64,000 nt of DNA from CANJXF01 sp043775015. Its GTDB lineage: Bacteria > Verrucomicrobiota > Verrucomicrobiia > Limisphaerales > CANJXF01. The stretch lies in the NCBI GenBank assembly GCA_043775015.1, contig JAYVSV010000013.1, positions 6,252 to 70,251 on the forward strand. The letters run 5' to 3'. The notes beneath the pieces were generated by a model. The model was given only the letters and a program-made list of their open reading frames with translations. It was not told where the DNA came from and did no database searches. Of the stretch, positions 25,229-33,422 are shown piece by piece. Positions within the stretch are counted from its first letter, which is position 1. Each line of letters opens with the position of its first letter. Position numbers and translations under genes: made by a program.

Positions 25229-28200
25229 CTATTTTGAAGGAATTTTTGTGAAACGACCAAATCTCAACGCCATACTCGGTAGCACCATCAGATTCAACAT
25301 TGTGGAGGTCAGCAGTCCGCCTAAAATGACGAGCGCCATCGGGCTTTCGATTTCGTGACCGGCTTCGCTTCCACCCATCGCCAGCGGCAAAAGGCCGAGC
25401 GCAGTCACTAAAGCGGTCATTACAATCGGAACGAGCCGTTCCGTTGCGCCTCGCACCGCCGTTTCCATATTCCAAGGCTGGTTTTCTTCGCGGACGAGAT
25501 GTTCGAAATGCGAAATCATCATGATGGAATTTCGCATCGTGATTCCAAACAGCGTCACGAATCCGACCAGCGAACCGACCGAGAGCAAACCGCCCGAAGC
25601 AAAAACGGCCAGCACTCCACCCACCAGTGCGAACGGAAGATTTGCCAAAACCAAAAGCAGATTGCGCCAATTGCCGAAGACGATGGAGAGGAGCAGCACG
25701 ATCCCAATCGCGGCAATTCCCGAATGAACTAAAATTTCACGACGCGCCTCAGTTTGCGCTTCGGCGGAACCGCTGAACGTTGCGTAGGTGCCTCGCGAAA
25801 AAGAAATTTTATTCGCCAGTTTTTCTTTGGCTTCTTTGACAAAAGATTCAATGTCCCGGCCCTCGACGTTACAGGTGACTTGTTGCCGACGCTGTGTTCC
25901 TTCGTGAACAATCGCGCTGCGACCAGTGGTTAAATAAATTTCCGCCAACTCGCGCAAAGGAAGACGAGTGCCCTGGCCATTGCGAAGCATCAATGAGCCG
26001 ATGGTTTCAGGATCTTTTCGACTTTCTTCATGAAGAATAACCGAGACATCGGTGAAACGATTTCCCTGAAAACTTTGCGCGACCACCGTTCCTTGATAAG
26101 CGGTTTCAATGGCATCTAAAATTTCGCCCGGCTGAAAACCGAATTGCACGAGCCGCTCTGGACGAAGCCGCACTACCAGTTCCGGCGCGCCCGGTTGCGA
26201 TTCCGTTTGCACATCAACGGCGCCGCGAATTTTTCCAACGAGTTGTTGAACTTCCGCCGCTTTGCGATCCAACAAGTCGAGGTCGTCGCCAAAAAGGTTG
26301 ATCACGACTTGCGCCGTGCTGCCGGAAACAACTTCTTCCATTCGTTCCGCCAGAAACGGCATCACTTTGAAAGTTGCTCCGGGAAATTTTTGGAGCACCT
26401 GGCGAATTTCGCTTGCCACCTGTTCCGCTTCTTCACCATGCAACGGCTGAAGCGCGACGTGAAATTCGTTCATGGAAGTTGGCCACGTATCTTCGCCTTG
26501 TTCCGCGCGTCCGACTTGTTGCGCGACGGTGCGAATGTGCGCATTCTTCAACAGCTCTTTCGTGACTTGCTGTCCCACCGAAAGCGACTCGTCAATCGAA
26601 GCGCCGGGCAACAGCATCATGTGGACAATAAAATGTCCTTCGCGAAATTCCGGCAAAAATTCTCCGCCGAAAAATGGCAGGGTCGCCGCTGCGCCGAGGC
26701 AAATCAGGACGACGATTGCGACCACTGTCTTCGGAAACCGGCTCAGTTTCACGAGCCAATTTCGGTGAGAATTTTTTAGCCACGTCACATAACGCGGTTC
26801 GGAATGGGCCGCGATGCGCGACAGCATCAAATAACAAAGTGCTGGTGTGACGGTCAAGGCCACGACGAGTGAAGCCAGCGTCGCCAAAATAAAAGCGAGG
26901 GCGAGCGGTGAAAATAATCGACCCTGCATGCCCGACATCGTGAGCACGGGAATGAAAACAAGCGCGACGATGAAGGTGGCATAAACAATCGCGCTTCGCA
27001 CTTCGAGCGACGCTTTGAGAATCACACTGAACAATGATTCTGGCTGAGCGCGTTTCTGATTCTCGCGCAGTCGCCGTAAAATATTTTCGACATCGATGAT
27101 GGCGTCATCGACCACCACGCCCATGGCAATCGCAAATCCTCCGAGCGTAATGGTGTTCAGCGTGACGCCAAAACGGTGGAGCACGATGACCGCCGCCAAA
27201 ATGGAAAGCGGAATCGAGACGAAGGAAATAAACGCGGTTCGCAAATCGAGCAGAAACAAAAACAGCACGACCACGACCAGCAGTCCGCCAAAGAGCAAAG
27301 ATTGTTTGATGTTTTTTAGCGACGTTTCGATGAACGTCGCGGGGCGAAAAAGTCGCGGCTGAATAATAATCTGTTCGTTCGTAAAAACAGGTTTCATTTC
27401 CTCCAGCGCGTTTTCCACGGCGCGTGTTACCTCCATTGTGTTCGCGCCGAATTGGCTGGAGACGAGGAGAATGACGCCGCGTTGTCCCATGATTTGCGCA
27501 TCGCCTAATTTCGGTTCCGCGCCATTCACGACGTCCGCCACATCTTTGAGGCGAACACTTGCGCCGCCGTGATTCGTCAAAACAACTTCGCCGATTTGCT
27601 CTGGCGTCAACGATTGGCCCTCGGTGCGAATGACAATTCTTTGATTGCGATTTTCCAAAAATCCCGCGCCGCGAACGCCGGTTGATTTGCGCGCCGCCGT
27701 CAGGACATCTTCAATCGACAAACCGAACGCAATTAATTTTTCCGGGCGCGCTTGAATTTGGATCTGTCGAATTTCTCCACCAAATGTGTCCACCTTTGCC
27801 ACGCCCGAAACGCCCAGCAATCGCGGCTGCAAAGTCCAATCGGCGAATGTTCGCAAATCCATCGCCGTGCGATTGCTGGAAGTCAAACCGATGGCCAGCA
27901 TCAAACTCGTCGAGGAAGTCAGCGCCCCCATTTTTGGCGCATCGACTCCCTGCGGCAAACGACTGGCCACTTCGACGAGCCGTTCACTCATCGTTTGGCG
28001 GGCGCGGAAAATATCGGTGTCGTCGGAAAAAACAATCGTGATCGCCGAAAGTCCCTGGATGGATTGCGAGCGGATGGAGACGAGACTGGGCGCGCCGTTC
28101 AACGCATTTTCAATCGGGCGCGTGACCAGTTGCTCGACTTGTTCCGCCGACAAACCGGGTGCTTCCGTTTGAATGACGATTTGGGGCGGAGCGAATTCGG

Positions 28201-28318
28201 GAAACACATCCAGCTTGGTGCGATTGGCAATATAAAGTCCGTAAGCCACCACCAAACAAGCCAGCGCAATCACCACGCCACGGAAGCGCAGAGAAAATTG
28301 GATGATTTGTTTTAGCAT
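25229..28318 (-). CDS. CzcA/CusA-type HME-RND efflux permease
   Basis: Proton-driven inner-membrane pump of 1029 residues, the usual RND length. TM1 is in residues 12-31, the first porter loop starts with DVFPEFAPPQIVIQTEAPGL, and TM4 carries GGFAIAMGVVVDDAIIDVENI with the acidic residues of the proton relay. The second half repeats the layout (GVLAVFASGGLLSVGSLVGF, then GITMRNSIMMI). The heavy-metal (HME) branch is suggested by VFPE and the TM4 motif. With the MFP and TolC genes upstream it forms a cusCBA-like tripartite system; the upstream CusR-like box points to Cu(I)/Ag(I), but the metal is inferred. Confidence 0.9.
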   Translation of the reverse strand: MLKQIIQFSLRFRGVVIALACLVVAYGLYIANRTKLDVFPEFAPPQIVIQTEAPGLSAEQVEQLVTRPIENALNGAPSLVSIRSQSIQGLSAITIVFSDDTDIFRARQTMSERLVEVASRLPQGVDAPKMGALTSSTSLMLAIGLTSSNRTAMDLRTFADWTLQPRLLGVSGVAKVDTFGGEIRQIQIQARPEKLIAFGLSIEDVLTAARKSTGVRGAGFLENRNQRIVIRTEGQSLTPEQIGEVVLTNHGGASVRLKDVADVVNGAEPKLGDAQIMGQRGVILLVSSQFGANTMEVTRAVENALEEMKPVFTNEQIIIQPRLFRPATFIETSLKNIKQSLLFGGLLVVVVLFLFLLDLRTAFISFVSIPLSILAAVIVLHRFGVTLNTITLGGFAIAMGVVVDDAIIDVENILRRLRENQKRAQPESLFSVILKASLEVRSAIVYATFIVALVFIPVLTMSGMQGRLFSPLALAFILATLASLVVALTVTPALCYLMLSRIAAHSEPRYVTWLKNSHRNWLVKLSRFPKTVVAIVVLICLGAAATLPFFGGEFLPEFREGHFIVHMMLLPGASIDESLSVGQQVTKELLKNAHIRTVAQQVGRAEQGEDTWPTSMNEFHVALQPLHGEEAEQVASEIRQVLQKFPGATFKVMPFLAERMEEVVSGSTAQVVINLFGDDLDLLDRKAAEVQQLVGKIRGAVDVQTESQPGAPELVVRLRPERLVQFGFQPGEILDAIETAYQGTVVAQSFQGNRFTDVSVILHEESRKDPETIGSLMLRNGQGTRLPLRELAEIYLTTGRSAIVHEGTQRRQQVTCNVEGRDIESFVKEAKEKLANKISFSRGTYATFSGSAEAQTEARREILVHSGIAAIGIVLLLSIVFGNWRNLLLVLANLPFALVGGVLAVFASGGLLSVGSLVGFVTLFGITMRNSIMMISHFEHLVREENQPWNMETAVRGATERLVPIVMTALVTALGLLPLAMGGSEAGHEIESPMALVILGGLLTSTMLNLMVLPSMALRFGRFTKIPSK

Positions 28319-28342
28319 GGAGAAAATTTTTTCCGCTTCTGG

Positions 28343-29335
28343 TCAATCTCCGAGTCGAAACTGCGCTTTGCTTTCTTCGGACAAAAGAGTTTGCGCGCCA
28401 CTGATGACGACTGGATCGTCCGCTGACAAATTGCTGATGAACCAACCAGCGGTTGTCGGTGTTTCCAAATTGACCTCGCGTCGGGCAAAATTTTCTGCGG
28501 AAATTTTCAAATAAATAAACGCCTTGCCGTCATGCCGCACGACGGCAGATCGCGGCACGACGACTCCCTTCAACGCGTCGCCCGAAACTTTGATGAAACC
28601 CGTGACGGCTGCGCCGGGCGACAAACCCACTGCTTTGGATTTGGTCAGGAAAAGAAATCCTTGTCCTTGTGTCTGCGCGTCAATTTTCGGCGACGCTCCT
28701 AAAAATTCTGCTTCGACCGTTTCCGCGCCATTGAGAGAAGTGATCCGCGCACCGATTGGATTGCTCGGCAAAGTTTCGCCGGGCGAAAGCTCAATGCGAA
28801 CCAACGATTTTTCTGAGCTAACAATTACTTTTAGAAACTCAGGAAGATCGTCCCGCTCGGCGAGAGCCTGTCCCCAGGCCAATTTCATTTTTATTTTTGC
28901 GGTTTCGACGGCGAGTTCGTCGCGGCGAGAATTGGCCGCTGCCGTTTGCAAAGCACGCACGGAAGTATTTTCACCCAGCGTTTTCAGGCGATCATATTCT
29001 TGCCGCGAAACTTCCGCTGCCACGCGAGCTGAGGCGAGTTCCGCGCCTTGTTCAGCCAAACTGGTTGGGTCCAAGACGCGTCCGTAACCGACAATTTCTT
29101 TTGTGAAATTCGTCGCGATGAGCGGTTCCACTTTCAGCGCGATTCGCTTTTGGGTTTCGTCGTTCAAGGTGAGGATGTTTTCTCCGTTCGTTCCTTTGGC
29201 GGTCTTCGATTCCGTTGTGATTGCGCCTTCGTGGGCTTGTTCAACTGTTCGTTCCTTGTTTTTTTTGGCGTAAACGAAAATCAATCCTCCGATGACGATG
29301 ACGGTGATTAAGGTTAAAAAGAATTTTGTTTTCAC
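28343..29335 (-). CDS. RND periplasmic adaptor (CusB/CzcB-like)
   Basis: Membrane fusion protein of 330 residues linking pump and outer-membrane channel. One N-terminal membrane segment (FLTLITVIVIGGLIFVYA), a barrel-sandwich start (VEPLIATNFTKEIVGYGRV), an alpha-hairpin of about 90 residues (SARVAAEVSRQEYDRLKTLG onward), then beta-barrel (VRIELSPGETLPSNPIGARI) and membrane-proximal parts. No Met-rich metal-binding N-terminus as in E. coli CusB is seen. Its start overlaps the TolC gene stop in ATGA and it ends 24 bases before the pump, so the three form one operon. Confidence 0.88.
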   Translation of the reverse strand: MKTKFFLTLITVIVIGGLIFVYAKKNKERTVEQAHEGAITTESKTAKGTNGENILTLNDETQKRIALKVEPLIATNFTKEIVGYGRVLDPTSLAEQGAELASARVAAEVSRQEYDRLKTLGENTSVRALQTAAANSRRDELAVETAKIKMKLAWGQALAERDDLPEFLKVIVSSEKSLVRIELSPGETLPSNPIGARITSLNGAETVEAEFLGASPKIDAQTQGQGFLFLTKSKAVGLSPGAAVTGFIKVSGDALKGVVVPRSAVVRHDGKAFIYLKISAENFARREVNLETPTTAGWFISNLSADDPVVISGAQTLLSEESKAQFRLGD

Positions 29336-30735
29336 GGTTCGCTTCCTTTTTCTGCACGGGGACTTTTCGAAAAATCAATGGTCGTAAGCGGGCGTTGCAA
29401 GGCGTTTTCCAGTTCGCCAATGGACTGCTGCAATTTCGTTACCGCATCGAGTTTCTGAAGTTGGGCGACGGCAAGTTCAAGATCGGCATTCCACATTTCG
29501 CGGCGGCCAATCTCTCCCGCTTTCAGTTGAGTTTGCGAAGCTCGATGCTGTTTTTCCTGAACAGCAATTAACGATTCCGTGATTTCCATTTGTTCCATTG
29601 CGCTGCGATGAATCGCCACAGCGCGGTCGATTTCGCCAATGACCTTTGCTTGCAACGCAACAAAGCGAGCTGCGGTTTCGGCGCGACGCGCTTTGGCTTC
29701 CGCGATACCGCCTTCGTTGCGATTCAAAATGGGAAGCTCCGAGGAAATTCCGAGCGACCATTTGTTTTCACCCTGATCAAAATGATAGCCGGTGCCGAGA
29801 TGAACGTCGGGATATTGCTTGGCGATTTCCAGTTGCAAGGCGGACTCTTTGGCGGCGTATTCGAAAAGCGCGCTGAGAATATCGGGACGATTTTGCAACG
29901 CGGCGCTTCGTATTTCGCTCTCGGATAAATTATTTTGAGGCGGGCGCTGCAAATCGAAATCGAACTTCACCCCGGCCAATGCGCTGGCGGGAATCCCGAT
30001 GGCTTCGGCGAGACGCGCGCGGCTTTCGGCCAATTGTTTTTCGGCGGCGCCCATTTCCAATTGGTTTTTGGCAAACGAAATTCGCGCGGTAGCGACTTCA
30101 AATGGAGAAATCGCTCCGGCCTTTAATTCGTTTTCAACTGCCTCTGCAATTTTTGATTGGATGTCTTTTTGTCGAAGCAGAAGTTTTATCCGCGCATCGC
30201 TGGACACGAATTCAACCAAGTTCGCGCGAAGATTATTTCGCACCGTCGCCGCAGCCACGGCGATGTTCCATTTCGCGGAAGCGGAAAGCTGTTTTAATTG
30301 GGCGATGCGATAACCGCGTTTGCCCGCTGTCTCCATGGGCAAATCAAAGGTGGCTCCGTAAATCCAGGGAGAAATTCCGCCGGCCACATTGAAATTGTAT
30401 TCGGGAGAAATGCCAACGGTCGGATTGGGCCGCGCGCCCGCCGAAACTTTTTCCGCATGGACGATTTGCCACTGCGCGCGCGCGACATCCAGCGACGGAT
30501 GAAAATAAAATGCGGCCAGGGTCAGGTTTTCAAGATTCCAGGATTCGAGCGGCCAGGTTATTTCATGTTGAAGATTTGTTTCCAGAAAAGTTTTCAACTC
30601 TGGCGCTTGCAACGAACGGTTTTCGAATTCCTGGGCACACTTTTCAGGAGAAAGCGGCTGCGGCTTGTAGCTTTGGCAGCCTGTCAAAATCACCGCGACC
30701 AGCAGGGCGACGAACCAATGAAATGACCTGAACAT
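29332..30735 (-). CDS. TolC-family outer-membrane efflux lipoprotein (CusC-like)
   Basis: Outer-membrane channel of about 467 residues. From the ATG at 30735 it begins MFRSFHWFVALLVAVILTGC, a lipoprotein signal with Cys at the lipobox. An ATG 8 codons upstream would put extra residues before it. Two helical repeats typical of TolC proteins follow (SLDVARAQWQIVHAEKVSAG and PDILSALFEYAAKESALQLE), with long Ala/Gln/Glu-rich coiled segments. It is the first gene of the efflux operon. A copper-box-like palindrome lies about 47 bases upstream. Confidence 0.88.
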   Translation of the reverse strand: MFRSFHWFVALLVAVILTGCQSYKPQPLSPEKCAQEFENRSLQAPELKTFLETNLQHEITWPLESWNLENLTLAAFYFHPSLDVARAQWQIVHAEKVSAGARPNPTVGISPEYNFNVAGGISPWIYGATFDLPMETAGKRGYRIAQLKQLSASAKWNIAVAAATVRNNLRANLVEFVSSDARIKLLLRQKDIQSKIAEAVENELKAGAISPFEVATARISFAKNQLEMGAAEKQLAESRARLAEAIGIPASALAGVKFDFDLQRPPQNNLSESEIRSAALQNRPDILSALFEYAAKESALQLEIAKQYPDVHLGTGYHFDQGENKWSLGISSELPILNRNEGGIAEAKARRAETAARFVALQAKVIGEIDRAVAIHRSAMEQMEITESLIAVQEKQHRASQTQLKAGEIGRREMWNADLELAVAQLQKLDAVTKLQQSIGELENALQRPLTTIDFSKSPRAEKGSEP

Positions 30736-30781
30736 TTTGACGACGATATTCCTCAACACTTTGCCGCGCTACAAGATTTCT

Positions 30782-30802
30782 AAAATGACAATCCTGTCAT
30801 TT
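30782..30802 (-). promoter_or_regulatory. CusR/CopR-type operator of the efflux operon
   Basis: The core ATGACAATCCTGTCAT with A/T flanks matches the copper-responsive CusR box (ATGACAA-N2-TTGTCAT) at all but one position. It lies 47 bases before the TolC-like start, where an activator near a -35 element would bind. The regulator gene is not in the window. Confidence 0.65.
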
Positions 30803-30826
30803 GAGATTTTCTCGGAGGAAATAAAA

Positions 30827-32938
30827 TCATTGCCGCTGAGGAGCGGCGAGACGGCGTTCGATTGTGTTTATGCCGGTGACAACGAAAGCGTTCAGGTCGC
30901 GTTCCATGTCGGCGGTTCTTTGTGGATTCACCGCGCTTAAATCATCGGATGCACTCGGTGGAAATCCGAGATCAAGCGTGTGACGGCGCGTCGGAGAACC
31001 CGGATTTCCTACTAAAATTTCGTTGCCTTCAATCCAGCCCAACATCGGTTCGCCCACGCGCTTCACATAAGTGTGACCGGGTTCATTTGGATTTAGACGG
31101 AACACATCGCGGCCGAACGCCTGATGCGGCGTGCTGAATCCCGCCAACCCGACGATGCTGGGCAGAATATCCATCTGCCCAACGGTCTGATGACGGACCT
31201 CATGTTTTCCGCCGAACAAAGCAGGCGCGTAAAACAACAAAGGAACGTGCATGTGCAGCAGACTCACCTCGGTGATGTTCGGTGGTATGCCGAAGCCGTG
31301 GTCGCCGACGAATACGAAAAGCGTATCGTCGAACCAATCCTGTTTGCGCGCAGACGCCATGAATTGTCCGACCGCCCAATCTGCGTAATGAACGCCGTTG
31401 ATCCGTTTGTTTTGCTCGCCACCAGTGGTGATTTCGTTGAGGCCATCGATTTTTGGCAAATCAAACGGCGCATGATTGGACAACGTCAACACGATGCCGA
31501 AGAATTTTTTCTTTTTGGCAGAGAGATCGGAAAATTCCTCGATGGCGCGATTGAACACATCGAAATCGCACGGGCCCCAATCTTTGTCCACATGGGTTGG
31601 ATTTTTGAAATCGAATTGCCCGATGAACCGCTGCACGCCCTGGTGCCGATAGAAGCCCTCTTTGTTGTCCCACGAAAAAAGTCCGTTGTAGAGAAAGAGC
31701 GTTTCAAAACCGTTCTCATTAAAAATCTGCGGCAACGTTCGGAAGGGTTGTTCTCCGGCCGGTCCGGTTGCCAGACTTTCGTAGTCCGGCAGATTTGGAA
31801 ACGAACACAGCGTTCCGAACACACCCTGAGCCGTGTGGGTGCTGGACGAAAATGCGCGATCAAATAAAATCCCCTCTTTCGCCAGCGCGTCGTAATAAGG
31901 CGTGGCGCCGAATTGCGCGCCGATCGAGCCGTTGAAGCGCGCCGTAAAACTTTCCATGATTACCAGCACGACATTGCGCGGACGTTTCACCACCGCATCA
32001 TTCGGGGGCGACACACGCAACAGCGGATATTTTTCCGGATCGACCAGTTTTTCACCCGGCAGCAAAACAATTTCGCGGACACGCTTGATCGCTTCATCCG
32101 CCGCCATTTTATGTTTCCATTGCCGGGCCAAATCGTGACCCGCCGCCGTATGGCGTCCTGCGTCCATCAGACTCCAGAGTCCATTTCCCGTCATCTGATT
32201 CGCGTAGGTGCTGGCTGAAAAATAGGCGTTGCCCCAGCGCAATGGAGTGTGCTGGAATCCGCCCCGAACCGCGACGACCGTCAAGCCCACTAAAATTAAC
32301 GTTGCGGTGATACGTCCGGCCAGTCCGATCTGATTTGTGCGCGGTTGAAATTGTCGGCGCAGCACCCAGACGAACACGGCCCAAAGCGCAAAGCACACCA
32401 GCGTCCAGCGCACCACCGGATAACCGTGCCACACCATTCCGACGACGATGGCGTTATGCTCGGCCTTCGTGCTGAAATATTCATAAGCCAGCGGGCCGAG
32501 GCGCATCTGGAATTCCTTGTAAAACTCCACTTCGGCGATCAGCGCAAATAAAATGGGAAGCGCCAGCAACGCAAAAGCGACAAACACGAATCGGCGTTCC
32601 TTGCGTCCGGGTGCTCCGCGCCAGATCCACCAAATCGCAAATGGCAATACGAGCCAGATTCCGATGGCTAAATCAAACCGTATCCCGCGCAACAACGACT
32701 GCCAGATCAGCGGCATCGTGGCGTCTCCGTGATGCGACCAGGTGAGGACGACCAAAAGCACTCGCAGCAATTCGAACAACACAAGCCAGCCCAGCAGCAG
32801 ACCGAGAGCCGGAAGCAGTGTTCGACAGGCGTTCCCGAAAAATGATTGGTTCCGTGCGGGGCCGGATTTTTCCTTGGTTGCTGAAGGATCATCTTCGACC
32901 TTCGACGAGCCGCTGCTGTCTTCTTTTTTTGGGTTCAT
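30827..32938 (-). CDS. LTA-synthase-like membrane phosphoglycerol/phosphoethanolamine transferase
   Basis: Alkaline-phosphatase superfamily protein of about 703 residues. Five membrane helices lie in the first 250 residues, followed by a periplasmic sulfatase-fold domain. Catalytic features are VVLVIMESFTARFNGSIG (metal and nucleophile region), SSSTHTAQGVFGTLCSFPN (candidate Thr) and FVFVGDHGFG (metal-binding Asp-His). By family it transfers phosphoglycerol or phosphoethanolamine to lipids or glycans. The ATG at 32938 (MNPKKEDSS) is preferred; the frame from 33082 is longer but would run through the operator. A perfect CusR-like palindrome precedes it, which links envelope modification to metal stress. 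Confidence 0.85.
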   Translation of the reverse strand: MNPKKEDSSGSSKVEDDPSATKEKSGPARNQSFFGNACRTLLPALGLLLGWLVLFELLRVLLVVLTWSHHGDATMPLIWQSLLRGIRFDLAIGIWLVLPFAIWWIWRGAPGRKERRFVFVAFALLALPILFALIAEVEFYKEFQMRLGPLAYEYFSTKAEHNAIVVGMVWHGYPVVRWTLVCFALWAVFVWVLRRQFQPRTNQIGLAGRITATLILVGLTVVAVRGGFQHTPLRWGNAYFSASTYANQMTGNGLWSLMDAGRHTAAGHDLARQWKHKMAADEAIKRVREIVLLPGEKLVDPEKYPLLRVSPPNDAVVKRPRNVVLVIMESFTARFNGSIGAQFGATPYYDALAKEGILFDRAFSSSTHTAQGVFGTLCSFPNLPDYESLATGPAGEQPFRTLPQIFNENGFETLFLYNGLFSWDNKEGFYRHQGVQRFIGQFDFKNPTHVDKDWGPCDFDVFNRAIEEFSDLSAKKKKFFGIVLTLSNHAPFDLPKIDGLNEITTGGEQNKRINGVHYADWAVGQFMASARKQDWFDDTLFVFVGDHGFGIPPNITEVSLLHMHVPLLFYAPALFGGKHEVRHQTVGQMDILPSIVGLAGFSTPHQAFGRDVFRLNPNEPGHTYVKRVGEPMLGWIEGNEILVGNPGSPTRRHTLDLGFPPSASDDLSAVNPQRTADMERDLNAFVVTGINTIERRLAAPQRQ

Positions 32939-33011
32939 ACTGGATTTCGTTTTGTTTCGGACGAACGACGACAACTTATTTAACAGGACATTAACTGGCG
33001 ATGAAACTCTG

Positions 33012-33027
33012 ATGACAATATTGTCAT
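33012..33027 (-). promoter_or_regulatory. CusR/CopR-type operator of the LTA-synthase-like gene
   Basis: ATGACAATATTGTCAT is a perfect 16-base palindrome matching ATGACAA-N2-TTGTCAT, 74 bases before the chosen start at 32938. Its distal TTGTCA could double as a -35 element with a weak GTTAAT -10 about 17 bases on. It is the second such box within 2.3 kb. Confidence 0.65.
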
Positions 33028-33082
33028 CTGTCAGTTGAGATTTTTTGATCCAACTCAGCAAAGCTGACGCCTGCCTCTGCAA

Positions 33083-33250
33083 TTACATTTTTCATTTACA
33101 CCGTGTCCCGCGATTGCGGGACCGGTATCCGAAGCGCGACGATAGAGACAGCCGTTTCAACGGCTTGTTCAAACACGCGCGGATGCCGTTTCAACGGCTA
33201 GTATTTTTTAGACGCGATCTTCACCGAGATAAAGCCACGGTGTTAATTTA
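33083..33250. other. Non-coding stretch with small hairpins
   Basis: No gene is seen. A hairpin GTCCCGCGATTGCGGGAC lies at about 33105-33122, and two copies of GCCGTTTCAACGGC occur at about 33150 and 33187. A similar CCCGCAGTTGCGGGAT hairpin is near 53743. These look like dispersed intergenic repeats. Confidence 0.6.
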
Positions 33251-33401
33251 CTGCCATTGAAATAAGGATTGAGAGACGGGAGAACGGGTCGGTCCTAATC
33301 TTAATCGTTCTCTTAATCATAATCTTTTCCAGCCTGTTCCTGGGGGATTAAGATGAAGAGTAAGATTAAGAATCCGAGTGCCGGGCTTATTTCAATGGCA
33401 G
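33251..33401. repeat. MITE-like element with CTGCCATTGAAATAAG ends
   Basis: The left end CTGCCATTGAAATAAGG (33251-33267) and right end GCTTATTTCAATGGCAG (33385-33401) are inverted copies with one mismatch. The 151-base interior holds facing CTAATCTTAATC / GATTAAGA runs, making a long stem. A half copy of the right side is at 53041-53082. No transposase is encoded. Confidence 0.75.
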
Positions 33402-33422
33402 TGCGGTTTTGATGAGAGGGGA

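Noticed and set aside
33140..33200. CRISPR-like array from GCCGTTTCAACGGC copies
   Set aside because: Only two short palindromic copies with no regular spacers and no cas genes.
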